Below, one piece after another: positions 11,237 through 19,052 of a stretch of DNA of 64,000 nt. Under the pieces are notes generated by a model. The model saw nothing but the letters and a program-made list of their open reading frames with translations, ran no database searches and was not told the origin of the DNA. The stretch is from contig NC_132913.1 of NCBI RefSeq assembly GCF_047675955.1, forward strand, positions 75,201,236-75,265,235, in the 5' to 3' direction. The position numbers and the translations under genes are program-made. Every line of letters starts with the position of its first letter. Position 1 is the stretch's first letter. Source of the DNA: Chlorocebus sabaeus (taxonomy: Eukaryota; Chordata; Mammalia; Primates; Cercopithecidae).

Positions 11237-11395
11237 ATATTCCTGGAACTCAAACAGAAGAACAAGTCCGGGAAATACCCCACGCGGGTTCAAACCAGGT
11301 TCAAACCAACCAATTAAAGTAAGACATCTCGCTCAGGCCATAACCTGCTCCAATCATCTTGCGCCTCAAGCTTTGTAAAATTTTGTGGTTTTTTC

Positions 11396-11405
11396 CTTTA
11401 TAAAC
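11396..11405 (+). promoter_or_regulatory. Proviral TATA-like box, with CCAAT boxes upstream
   Basis: CTTTATAAAC sits about 73 bp before the AATAAA. CCAAT motifs lie upstream at about 11309-11313 and 11350-11354. This spacing fits the RNA polymerase II promoter of a gammaretroviral LTR, with the start predicted near 11427. Confidence 0.7.
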
Positions 11406-11468
11406 TGTCTGTAACAAGCATTCGGGGTCCTGTGGCCAACTTTGGACATAGGACCCTAGCGCGCTAGC

Positions 11469-11474
11469 AATAAA
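11469..11474 (+). promoter_or_regulatory. LTR polyadenylation signal AATAAA
   Basis: AATAAA in the R region; the copy in the 3' LTR (19506-19511) is the one that would end viral transcripts. Confidence 0.85.
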
Positions 11475-11558
11475 TCTCTCCGCTGTGACTTCCGTGTCGA
11501 GTGGTCTCTCGCGGCGACCCCAGCCCAGGAAGGAATCTGAAAACTGGGTTCCTACATT

Positions 11559-11576
11559 TGGTGCGTTGGCCGGGAA
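11559..11576 (+). promoter_or_regulatory. Primer-binding site, tRNA-Gly(UCC)
   Basis: TGGTGCGTTGGCCGGGAA lies two bases after the LTR. It is the exact complement of the 3' 18 nt, including CCA, of tRNA-Gly(UCC) as I know it. Many gammaretroviruses use tRNA-Pro; glycine use is known in some, such as PERV subgroups. It starts minus-strand DNA synthesis. Confidence 0.85.
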
Positions 11577-11723
11577 AGGGGGTCGCCCGAGGACCCTCGA
11601 CCCCTCCGGTGGAAACTCAACTGGCCCGGGCCACCGACTGACGAACGAACGGACTCTGTCAGGTACATTCGTTTCGCTCTGTGCTCTGTTTGTCTTGCCG
11701 GCTAGCTCTGAGGAGTACTCCGT
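11577..11723 (+). other. Proviral leader with possible splice donor
   Basis: Untranslated leader between the primer-binding site and the glyco-Gag frame. CAG|GTACAT at 11660-11668 is a fair splice-donor match (exon end at 11662) in the place where gammaretroviruses put the donor for the env mRNA. The packaging signal is expected around here and into gag, but I cannot delimit it by eye. Confidence 0.5.
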
Positions 11724-13598
11724 CTGAATAATCAAGTGGGAAAGGGGGACAGACGTGTCCGGCACCTTCCCCCTTGCGCCCCGGGGGACGCCCTGGCGGT
11801 TTTCGGAAGGAAAGCTGACGTCTCTGTCGGCAGGTTGCGCCTGCCGTCTGAATCTTTTGTAATCTTGTGGCGCCACTCTCTGGCCGCGCGGCTCCTCTGT
11901 GTTTGTTTGGTCACTGTGTTTATTGTTGTCATTTCGTCCTTGTGTGTGCGTGACTTTCTGGACGAAACTATGGGACAAACACTAACAACTCCTTTAGCCT
12001 TGACTTTGACCCACTTCCCTGACGTCCGGGCGCGAGCCCGCGATCTCTCCGTGGAAGTCCGTAAAGGACGATGGAAAACTTTCTGTTCGTCTGAATGGCC
12101 AAACCTCCAAGTTGGGTGGCCCCAAGACGGAACATTTGACCTCTCCATTATCTTACAGGTTAAAGCAAAAGTGATGAATCCTGGGCCACAAGGACACCAG
12201 GACCAAGTGGCCTACATAATCACCTGGGAAGATTTGGTCCGAAACCCTCCTTCCTGGGTGAAACCCTTCTTTCATTCCCCCTCCCCGTCCCAATCTACCC
12301 TCCTTGCCATGGAAGCCCCAAAGAATCAGACTTCGGATTCCCCTAAGCCAGTCCTCCCTGATGGAACTCAGCAAGACCTCCTCCTTTTCGACCCTCCGCC
12401 TCCTCCTCCTCCTCCTCACGACCCCCTCCTGAGGCCTCCACCTTACGCTTCACCCTCGTCCCCTACCCTATCCCCATTCCCTCCCACTACTCCTTCAGCC
12501 CCTACTCTTTCTCCAGCACCCTCATCGGTCCCTCCCTCGACCTCGCCTCCCTCTCCAACCCCGCCTGAATTAACCCCTAGAACGCCGCCACCAACACCTC
12601 GTCTCCGCTTGCGGCGGACTGAAGACCCGGATGGCACTCCCACCTGGCAGTCTTCCCTTTTCCCCCTTCGCACGGTCAACCGCGCGATCCAGTACTGGCC
12701 CTTTTCTGCCTCCGACCTCTACAATTGGAAAACTCACAACCCCCCTTTTTCCCAAGACCCTCAGGCCTTAACCTCGTTGATAGAATCAATTCTCCTCACC
12801 CACCAGCCTACCTGGGATGATTGTCAACAGCTCTTGCAGGTCCTTCTGACCACCGAAGAAAGGCAGCAAGTCCTCCTGGAAGCCCGGAAAAATGTGCCGG
12901 GGCCAGGAGGCCTTCCAACCCAGCTCCCCAATGAAATAGACGAGGGATTTCCCCTCACCCGCCCGGACTGGGATTATGAGACAGCACCAGGTAGGGAGAG
13001 TCTCCGAATCTATCGCCAGGCTCTGTTGGCGGGTCTCAAGGGGGCAGGGAAACGCCCCACCAATTTGGCCAAAGTAAGGACCATAATTCAGGGAAAGGAC
13101 GAAAACCCGGCAGCCTTTATGGAAAGACTTCTGGAAGGGTTTCGAATGTATACCCCATTTGATCCAGAGGCTCTGGAACATAAGGCTACCGTGGCCATGT
13201 CGTTCATAGACCAAGCAGCATCAGATATTAAAGGGAAACTCCAAAGATTAGATGGGATCCAGACCTATGAATTACAGGAATTAGTCAGAGAGGCAGAAAA
13301 AGTGTATAATAAGAGAGAAACCCCCGAGGAAAGGGAGGCCAGGCTAGCGAAGGAACAAGAGGAACGGGAGGATCGAAGAGACCGAAAAAGAGATAAGCAC
13401 TTGACAAAAATCCTGGCAGCAGTAGTAACGGAGAAAAGGCCAGGGAAACAGGGGGAAAAGCGGAGGCGGCCTAAAGTAGATAAGGACCAGTGCGCCTACT
13501 GCAAAGAGCGAGGGCATTGGATCAAAGACTGCCCCAAGCGTCCTAGAGACCAGAAGAAACCTGCCCCTGTCCTCACCTTAGGTGAGGACAGCGAATAG
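11724..13598 (+). CDS. gag: Glyco-Gag, non-AUG start (about 624 residues with Gag)
   Basis: In phase with Gag, an open frame extends upstream to a TGA at 11709. The only plausible starts are CTG at 11724 or GTG at 11736, since there is no ATG before Gag's own. The CTG adds 82 residues. Near residues 55-73 is a strong hydrophobic segment (LLCVCLVTVFIVVISSLCV), which would make the product a type II membrane protein with Gag outside. That is the known design of gammaretroviral glyco-Gag, which in MLV starts at a CUG and affects assembly and resistance to host restriction. The CTG context here is weak (C at -3). Design and membrane segment are seen; use of this start is inferred. Confidence 0.65.
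   Translation: MNNQVGKGDRRVRHLPPCAPGDALAVFGRKADVSVGRLRLPSESFVILWRHSLAARLLCVCLVTVFIVVISSLCVRDFLDETMGQTLTTPLALTLTHFPDVRARARDLSVEVRKGRWKTFCSSEWPNLQVGWPQDGTFDLSIILQVKAKVMNPGPQGHQDQVAYIITWEDLVRNPPSWVKPFFHSPSPSQSTLLAMEAPKNQTSDSPKPVLPDGTQQDLLLFDPPPPPPPPHDPLLRPPPYASPSSPTLSPFPPTTPSAPTLSPAPSSVPPSTSPPSPTPPELTPRTPPPTPRLRLRRTEDPDGTPTWQSSLFPLRTVNRAIQYWPFSASDLYNWKTHNPPFSQDPQALTSLIESILLTHQPTWDDCQQLLQVLLTTEERQQVLLEARKNVPGPGGLPTQLPNEIDEGFPLTRPDWDYETAPGRESLRIYRQALLAGLKGAGKRPTNLAKVRTIIQGKDENPAAFMERLLEGFRMYTPFDPEALEHKATVAMSFIDQAASDIKGKLQRLDGIQTYELQELVREAEKVYNKRETPEEREARLAKEQEEREDRRDRKRDKHLTKILAAVVTEKRPGKQGEKRRRPKVDKDQCAYCKERGHWIKDCPKRPRDQKKPAPVLTLGEDSE
11970..13598 (+). CDS. gag: Gag polyprotein, intact (542 residues)
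   Basis: The structural precursor that assembles the virus core at the membrane. ATG at 11970 is followed by Gly-2, the expected myristoylation site of matrix. Matrix spans roughly residues 1-105. A proline-rich p12-like part follows, with eight prolines in a row (142-149) and a PPPY late-domain motif at 156-159, which recruits host NEDD4-type ligases for budding. Capsid follows, with a major-homology-type segment encoded at about 13084-13140 (IIQGKDENPAAFMERLLEG). A highly charged stretch precedes nucleocapsid, which has one CCHC zinc knuckle (C508, C511, H516, C521), as usual for gammaretroviruses. Length is close to MLV Gag, with no frameshift or internal stop. It ends at UAG (13596), which some ribosomes would read through into pro-pol. 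Confidence 0.95.
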   Translation: MGQTLTTPLALTLTHFPDVRARARDLSVEVRKGRWKTFCSSEWPNLQVGWPQDGTFDLSIILQVKAKVMNPGPQGHQDQVAYIITWEDLVRNPPSWVKPFFHSPSPSQSTLLAMEAPKNQTSDSPKPVLPDGTQQDLLLFDPPPPPPPPHDPLLRPPPYASPSSPTLSPFPPTTPSAPTLSPAPSSVPPSTSPPSPTPPELTPRTPPPTPRLRLRRTEDPDGTPTWQSSLFPLRTVNRAIQYWPFSASDLYNWKTHNPPFSQDPQALTSLIESILLTHQPTWDDCQQLLQVLLTTEERQQVLLEARKNVPGPGGLPTQLPNEIDEGFPLTRPDWDYETAPGRESLRIYRQALLAGLKGAGKRPTNLAKVRTIIQGKDENPAAFMERLLEGFRMYTPFDPEALEHKATVAMSFIDQAASDIKGKLQRLDGIQTYELQELVREAEKVYNKRETPEEREARLAKEQEEREDRRDRKRDKHLTKILAAVVTEKRPGKQGEKRRRPKVDKDQCAYCKERGHWIKDCPKRPRDQKKPAPVLTLGEDSE

Positions 13599-13670
13599 GG
13601 GTGTCAAGGCTCTGGAGCCCCCCCCGAGCCCCGGCTAACTCTATCTGTAGGGGGGCATCCCACCACCTTC
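13596..13670 (+). promoter_or_regulatory. Gag UAG readthrough site with possible pseudoknot
   Basis: Gag ends in UAG followed by G, and pro-pol continues in the same phase. A run of eight C's (13618-13625) lies 20 nt after the stop, and a G6 run (13650-13655) follows further on; they can pair, and a GGCTC/GAGCC pair lies between. Gammaretroviruses place a readthrough pseudoknot starting about 8 nt after the stop. The elements are seen; the fold and its efficiency are inferred. Confidence 0.7.
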
Positions 13671-13973
13671 TTGGTGGACACAGGCGCCCAACACTCGGTT
13701 TTGACCAAGGCAAACGGGCCCCTGTCCTCTCGTACATCTTGGGTCCAAGGGGCAACAGGGGGAAAAATGCACAAATGGACTAACCACCGGACAGTTAACC
13801 TTGGGCAAGGAATGGTGACACATTCCTTCTTGGTGGTACCCGAATGTCCATACCCCCTTCTGGGACGAGATCTCCTAACCAAACTCGGAGCTCAGATCCA
13901 CTTCTCCGAGGAAGGGGCCCAAGTGTTAGACCGAGACGGCCAGCCCATCCAAATTTTGACTGTGTCTCTGCAA
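13599..13973 (+). other. Pol region 1: aspartic protease
   Basis: The catalytic LVDTGA box is encoded at 13671-13688 (Asp at 13677), followed by HSVL, then a G-R-D-L-L box near 13863-13877 as expected at the C-terminal side of retroviral proteases. It acts as a dimer and cuts Gag and Gag-Pol. Open and apparently intact. The boundary with RT is set from the usual length of about 125 residues. Confidence 0.85.
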
Positions 13974-15480
13974 GATGAACACCGGCTTTTTGACACCCCG
14001 GTCACCACTAGCCTCCCTGATGTTTGGTTACAAGATTTTCCCCAAGCTTGGGCGGAAACGGGAGGACTTGGGCGGGCCAAGTGTCAAGCCCCAATCATAA
14101 TTGATCTAAAGCCCACGGCGGTGCCTGTATCTATCAAACAATATCCCATGAGCCTAGAGGCTCATATGGGCATTCGGCAACACATTATCAAATTTCTAGA
14201 ACTTGGAGTTTTGCGACCTTGTCGCTCACCCTGGAATACTCCTCTTCTGCCAGTAAAAAAGCCTGGTACCCAGGATTACAGGCCCGTCCAAGATTTGAGA
14301 GAAATTAACAAAAGAACTGTGGATATCCACCCCACGGTCCCCAATCCTTACAACTTGCTCAGTACCTTAAAACCAGACTACAGCTGGTATACAGTACTGG
14401 ACTTAAAAGATGCCTTCTTTTGTTTACCCCTGGCCCCCCAAAGCCAGGAACTATTTGCCTTTGAGTGGAAAGACCCTGAGAGAGGAATCTCAGGCCAATT
14501 GACCTGGACCCGACTTCCCCAAGGGTTCAAGAACTCTCCCACTCTCTTCGATGAGGCTCTCCACAGGGACCTAACCGACTTCCGGACCCAGCATCCAGAA
14601 GTGACCTTGCTCCAGTATGTAGATGACCTCCTCCTGGCGGCCCCCACAAAGGAAGCCTGCATGCAAGGTACTAGGCATCTACTCTAGGAACTGGGTGAAA
14701 AAGGATACCGGGCATCCGCCAAGAAGGCACAAATTTGTCAGACCAAGGTAACCTACCTGGGGTACATACTGAGTGAGGGGAAAAGGTGGCTCACCCCTGG
14801 GCGCATAGAGACTGTAGCTCGCATTCCACCGCCCCAGAATCCCAGAGAGGTGCGTAAATTCCTGGGAACTGCTGGGTTCTGTCGCTTATGGATACCCGGT
14901 TTCGCTGAACTGGCCACCCCCCTTTATACCCTCACCAAGGGAAGCACCCCTTTTACCTGGCAGGAGGAACATCAATTGGCTTTTGAGACTCTAAAGAAAG
15001 CACTCCTCTCTGCCCCAGCCCTTGGGTTACCGGATACCTCAAAACCTTTCACCCTCTTCCTAGATGAGAGGCAAGGAATTGCAAAAGGAGTCTTAACCCA
15101 GAAATTAGGGCCCTGGAAGAGACCGGTAGCGTATCTGTCTAAAAAGCTAGATCCTGTAGCAGCCGGTTGGCCCCCGTGTCTCCGCATCATGGCAGCCACT
15201 GCCATGTTAGTCAAAGACTCTGCTAAGTTAACCCTTGGGCAGCCATTGACTGTTATTACTCCACACGCTCTAGAGGCCATAGTGCGACAGCCCCCGGACC
15301 GGTGGATTACCAATGCACGCTTGACCCACTACCAGGCCCTCCTATTGGACACAGACCACGTCCGGTTTGGCCCTCCGGTCACCCTGAACCCTGCAACGCT
15401 GCTGCCGCTACCAGGAGACCAACTGAGCCCTCACGACTGTTGGCAGGTGTTGGCAGAAACCCACGGAACGCGGGAGGACC
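13974..15480 (+). pseudogene. Pol region 2: reverse transcriptase, with stop at 14685
   Basis: The polymerase fingers and palm are recognisable: the VLDLKDAFF segment with the first catalytic Asp (about 14394-14420), LPQGFKNSPTLF (about 14514-14549) and the YVDD active-site box at 14616-14627. TAG at 14685 cuts the protein before the thumb and connection parts, which continue in phase with good conservation (for example YLGYIL at about 14754). The remaining fingers-palm fragment would lack thumb and RNase H. Confidence 0.9.
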
Positions 15481-15960
15481 TCAAGGACACAGAACTCCCA
15501 GACGCGGACCACACATGGTATACAGACGGCAGCAGCTATCTTGACTCAGGTACCCGGAGGGCGGGAGCGGCAGTGGTAGATGGCCACACCACCATTTGGG
15601 CGCAGTCACTGCCCCCTGGCACGTCTGCACAAAAGGCTGAGCTAATAGCGCTAACCAAGGCCCTAGAGCTGTCCAAGGGGAAAAAGGCTAATATTTATAC
15701 AGATAGCCGATATGCTTTTGCAACGGCTCATACCCATGGAAGTATTTATGAAAGAAGAGGTCTCCTAACATCAGAGGGGAAAGAAATCAAGAACAAAGCT
15801 GAAATCATTGCCTTGTTAAAAGCCCTCTTCCTCCCACGTGAAGTAGCCATAATCCACTGTCCCGGACATCAGAAAGGACAGGATCCAGTTGCAGTGGGAA
15901 ACAGACAGGCGGACCAAGTGGCCAAGCAGGCAGCCATGGCAAAAGTACTAACCTTAGCCT
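15481..15960 (+). other. Pol region 3: RNase H
   Basis: A YTDGSS box is encoded at 15519-15536 with the first catalytic Asp at 15525. The AELIALTKAL segment supplies the conserved Glu, IYTDSRYAF the next Asp, and a GNRQADQVAK segment near 15897 the last. All four acidic positions of retroviral RNase H are visible. It degrades the RNA strand during reverse transcription. It lies downstream of the RT stop, so it is not reached by normal translation in this copy. Confidence 0.85.
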
Positions 15961-17156
15961 CAGAACCCAACAAGACCGACCAGGATGGACACACCTACAC
16001 CCCAGAAGATCAGGAAGAGGCAAGAGCCATAGGAGCTATAAGAAACAAGGACACCAAGAACTGGGAAAAAGAAGGGAAAACAGTCCTCCCACAAAAAGAA
16101 GCCGTGGCTATGATCCAGCAGATGCACGCCTGGACACACTTAGGTAGCCGGAAGTTAAAAATGTTGATTGAAAAAACTGACTTTCTAATTCCTAAGGCAA
16201 GTACTCTAATAGAACAGGTGACTTCTGCCTGCAAGGTCTGTCAGCAGGTGAACGCTGGGGCTACTCGAGTGCCAGCAGGAATACGAACCCGTGGCAGCCA
16301 CCCGGGGGCTTATTGGGAGGTAGACTTCACTGAAGTAAAACCTCACTATGCTGGGTATAAGTACTTACTAGTGTTTGTAGATACCTTTTCAGGATGGGTA
16401 GAAGCCTACCCCACCCGGCAAGAAACGGCACACATAGTAGCCAAGAAGATTCTGGAAGAAATCTTTCCTAGATTTGGACTTCCCAAGGTAATTGGGTCAG
16501 ACAACGGGCCGGCCTTCGTTTCCCAGGTAAGTCAGGGGCTAGCCAGGATACTGGGGATTAATTGGAAATTGCATTGTGCTTATAGACCCCAGAGCTCAGG
16601 ATAGGTAGAAAGAATGAATAGAACAATAAAAGAGACCCTTACTAAATTGACCTTAGAGACTGGCTTAAAAGATTGGAGACGCCTCCTATCTCTAGCTCTA
16701 TTAAGAGCCCGGAATACGCCTAACCGCTTTGGGCTCACTCCATATGAAATCCTCTATGGAGGACCTCCCCCTTTGTCAACCCTACTTGACTCCTTTTCTC
16801 CCTCCAACTCTAAGACTGACCTACAGGCCCGGCTAAAAGGACTACAAGCAGTACAGACCCAAATCTGGGCCCCCTTGGCAGAACTGTACCGGCCAGGACA
16901 TTCGCAGACCAGCCACCCCTTCCAGGTGGGGGACTCCGTCTACGTTAGACGACACCGTTCTCAAGGACTGGAGCCTCGGTGGAAAGGACCCTACATTGTT
17001 CTCCTGACCACACCCACAGCCATAAAGGTTGACGGAATCGCCACTTGGATCCACGCATCCCACGCCAAGGCTGCTCCAGAGACGCCCGGACCACCTGGGA
17101 CATGGAGACTCCGTCGCTCCGAGGACCCCCTCAAGATAAGACTCACTCGTACCTAA
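15961..17156 (+). pseudogene. Pol region 4: integrase, with stop at 16602
   Basis: The N-terminal zinc-binding HHCC set is visible (His at 16125 and 16137, Cys at 16230 and 16239). In the catalytic core, Asp is at 16323 and Asp at 16500, and the third acid, Glu at 16608, gives D,D-35-E spacing. TAG at 16602 stands two codons before that Glu, so a product ending there lacks it and the whole C-terminal domain. The C-terminal part is open to 17156 and includes the WKGPYIVLL segment (GPY/F-type chromatin-targeting region of gammaretroviruses). Confidence 0.9.
16681..16694 (+). promoter_or_regulatory. Possible env splice acceptor
   Basis: A pyrimidine-rich run ending TATCTCTAG lies in the integrase-coding part, about 400 bp before the env ATG, where gammaretroviruses place their acceptor. 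Other AGs nearby are possible. Confidence 0.3.
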
Positions 17157-19024
17157 CCCTTTACTTACTACTAGCCCTCCTTCCCCGCGTCGCTGACACC
17201 AAAAACCCCCACCAACCTTTTAACCTAACCTGGAAAGTAACTAATTTTAATACCCATGAAGTCTTATATGAGACTTCACAAATTGCCCCTGTGGGAACTT
17301 GGTTCCCTGACCTCTATCTCAACCTAGATAGAGTAGCAGGGGTAAATAACATGGAAGGGGGAGCATGGAGAAAACAGGCTAGAAGGGTGTCCATAAGCCG
17401 GAACGGGTTCTATGCCTGCCCCGGATTCCGGACAGGAAAAATGAAACAAACTTGCGGGGATATAACTTCCCTGTATTGTGCTAGCTGGACTTGTGTAACT
17501 ACTAATGATGGAGAATGGAAATGGGCCACAACACCATGGTACATATCCATGTCCTTTGTTAAGCCCTGCACCAGAACCCGGTATTCGGCTGATTGTAATC
17601 TGGTCTGCATCAAATTCAAAAAAGCGGCGAAATCTGATGGCCGCTGGATGTCAGGGTTAATATGGGGCCTATATTTACACCAAAAGCCACTGTTTGGGAT
17701 CCCCATCCAAATTAGACTAGCAGTTAGCCCTGCCTCAGCTCCTGTCTCAATAGGGCAAAACCCAGTTTTACCAGAAGCAAGGCCTCCTCAGCCGGAGGCC
17801 CCTCAGGGCCCTCAGCCGGAGGACCCTCAGGGCCCCCGGCCGGAGGACCCTCAGGGCTCCCAGGCGAAGGACCCTCAGGGCCCTCAGCCGGAGGCCCCTC
17901 AGAGCCCTCAGCCAAAGGCCCCTCAAGGCACTACCCTGCCCTTGAGTTCTCCGGGCTTAGGTGACAGGCTCCTTAATCTCATAAAGGGCTCTTACTTTGC
18001 CTTGAACCAGACCAGGCCAGAATCTACCTCCTCTTGTTGGCTGTGCCTAGCGACAGCCCCCCCTTATTATGAGGGCATTGCCTCCACTAATAATTTCACC
18101 AACTCCACTAATCCTACTGGATGTGCATGGGATCAGCATAAAAAGCTGACCCTGGCTGAAGTTTCTGGGTCAGGAATCTGTATAGGAAAGGTGCCCACTA
18201 GCCATCAGCATCTTTGTGACAAGACTCTGACAGTGCCTAGCTCCAATCACTATTTGGTCCCTTCTGGGACAGACTGGTGGGCTTGCAACACTGGACTCAC
18301 TCCCTGTGTATCCACAGCAGCGTTTAACCGCAGCACAGACTACTGCGTGTTAGTACAGGTTGTTCCCCGAGTATACTATCACTCTGGAGACTCCTTTGAC
18401 CTCCGGTATGAACAGAAAGCTTATAGTAGACCCAAAAGGGAACCTGTCTCACTCACCCTCGCTGTAATGCTAGGAGTGGGGGTAGCAGCTGGGGTTGGGA
18501 CCGGAACAGCAGCTTTAGTACGTGGTAGCTACCATCTGCAACAACTTAGGGCAGCCATGGATGAGGACCTTAGAGCCATAGAACACTCTATTTCAAAACT
18601 TGAAGAATCTCTAACCTCTCTGTCAGAAGTTGTATTGCAAAACCGGCGAGGACTAGAAATTGTCTTCTTAAAGGAAGGCGGGCTCTGTGCAGCCCTCAAA
18701 GAACAATGTTGCTTTTACGCAGACCATTCAGGAGTGGTTAAAGATTCTATGGCAAAACTAAGAGAAAGATTAGACAAACGGAAAAAAGAAAGAGAGTCTC
18801 AACAAAATTGGTTTGAAAGCTGGTACAACCAGTCTCCTTGGTTCAGTACCTTAGTCTCCACCATCTTAGGCCCCCTTATCCTGCTCATGCTCATCCTGAC
18901 TTTCAGGCCGTGTATACTTAACCGCTTACTCGCCTTTATTAAAGATAAGTTAAACATTGTGCAGGCTATGGTCCTAACCCAACAGTACCAAGCCCTCAGG
19001 ACAGAAGAGGAGGCTCAAGATTGA
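17102..19024 (+). CDS. env: Env glycoprotein, intact (640 residues)
   Basis: The envelope precursor for receptor binding and membrane fusion. The open frame extends upstream to about 17045 but has no ATG there, so I take ATG 17102, which precedes a hydrophobic signal peptide (LTLYLLLALLP). SU runs to a furin-type RPKR site (18428-18439). It contains a six-unit proline-rich repeat (17786-17929) and a CWLC box (18035-18046), the CXXC motif that bonds to TM in gammaretroviruses. TM starts with a hydrophobic fusion peptide and has a heptad region, the immunosuppressive-domain position and CX6CC (Cys at 18686, 18707, 18710). It then has a membrane anchor (about 18850-18910) and a short tail with YQAL, part of an R-peptide-like end. 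Length is close to MLV Env (about 665). SU looks MLV/FeLV/PERV-like rather than BaEV-like; receptor unknown. Confidence 0.95.
   Translation: METPSLRGPPQDKTHSYLTLYLLLALLPRVADTKNPHQPFNLTWKVTNFNTHEVLYETSQIAPVGTWFPDLYLNLDRVAGVNNMEGGAWRKQARRVSISRNGFYACPGFRTGKMKQTCGDITSLYCASWTCVTTNDGEWKWATTPWYISMSFVKPCTRTRYSADCNLVCIKFKKAAKSDGRWMSGLIWGLYLHQKPLFGIPIQIRLAVSPASAPVSIGQNPVLPEARPPQPEAPQGPQPEDPQGPRPEDPQGSQAKDPQGPQPEAPQSPQPKAPQGTTLPLSSPGLGDRLLNLIKGSYFALNQTRPESTSSCWLCLATAPPYYEGIASTNNFTNSTNPTGCAWDQHKKLTLAEVSGSGICIGKVPTSHQHLCDKTLTVPSSNHYLVPSGTDWWACNTGLTPCVSTAAFNRSTDYCVLVQVVPRVYYHSGDSFDLRYEQKAYSRPKREPVSLTLAVMLGVGVAAGVGTGTAALVRGSYHLQQLRAAMDEDLRAIEHSISKLEESLTSLSEVVLQNRRGLEIVFLKEGGLCAALKEQCCFYADHSGVVKDSMAKLRERLDKRKKERESQQNWFESWYNQSPWFSTLVSTILGPLILLMLILTFRPCILNRLLAFIKDKLNIVQAMVLTQQYQALRTEEEAQD
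17786..17929 (+). repeat. Env proline-rich tandem repeat, 6 x 24 bp
   Basis: Six in-frame 24-bp units encode octapeptides of the form PQPE(A/D)PQG with variants (PRPEDPQG, SQAKDPQG, PQPKAPQG). They lie in the hinge between the receptor-binding and C-terminal parts of SU, where gammaretroviruses have a variable proline-rich region. Confidence 0.95.
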
Positions 19025-19037
19025 GCCTCTTGGTCAC

Positions 19038-19052
19038 AAAAAGAGGAGGAAA
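19038..19052 (+). promoter_or_regulatory. Polypurine tract
   Basis: Fifteen purines (AAAAAGAGGAGGAAA) abut the 3' LTR; this is the plus-strand primer site of the provirus. Confidence 0.92.

Larger units (their letters stand above)
11016..11556 (+). repeat. 5' LTR (U3-R-U5)
   Basis: 541 bp, TG...CA. U3 holds a 10-bp-periodic purine-rich array (11023-11137), then three enhancer-like repeats (11145-11236), CCAAT boxes and a TATA-like box. The polyadenylation signal is at 11469-11474, giving a rough R start near 11425-11430. It is identical base for base, by eye, to the 3' LTR at an offset of 8037. Confidence 0.97.
13599..17156 (+). pseudogene. pol: Pro-Pol polyprotein, broken by two in-frame TAG codons
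   Basis: In phase with Gag after its UAG, this frame encodes protease, reverse transcriptase, RNase H and integrase in order and ends at TAA (17154-17156). It is open throughout except for TAG at 14685-14687 (RT, 20 codons after the YVDD box) and TAG at 16602-16604 (integrase, two codons before the third catalytic acid). No frameshift is seen: all three open segments share one reading phase. As it stands the copy would not make full-length RT or integrase. Each break looks like a single-base nonsense change in an otherwise conserved frame. The 3' end overlaps env by 55 bp. Confidence 0.93.

Noticed and set aside
11301..11978. 225-codon minus-strand frame across the 5' LTR, leader and gag start
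   Set aside because: It begins at a TTG, not an ATG, and its first half recurs in the 3' LTR. No motif is seen. It is a shadow of GC-rich LTR and gag-leader sequence, although antisense LTR transcripts are known elsewhere.
11732..12148. 138-codon minus-strand frame opposite Gag
   Set aside because: Lies wholly opposite the well-supported Gag frame and has no motif.
14972..15313. 113-codon minus-strand frame opposite Pol
   Set aside because: Shadow of the conserved RT/connection frame.
17045..17101. Longer Env start at 17045
   Set aside because: The codon at 17045 is TTG. The first ATG at 17102 directly precedes the signal peptide, and its overlap with pol is of normal size.
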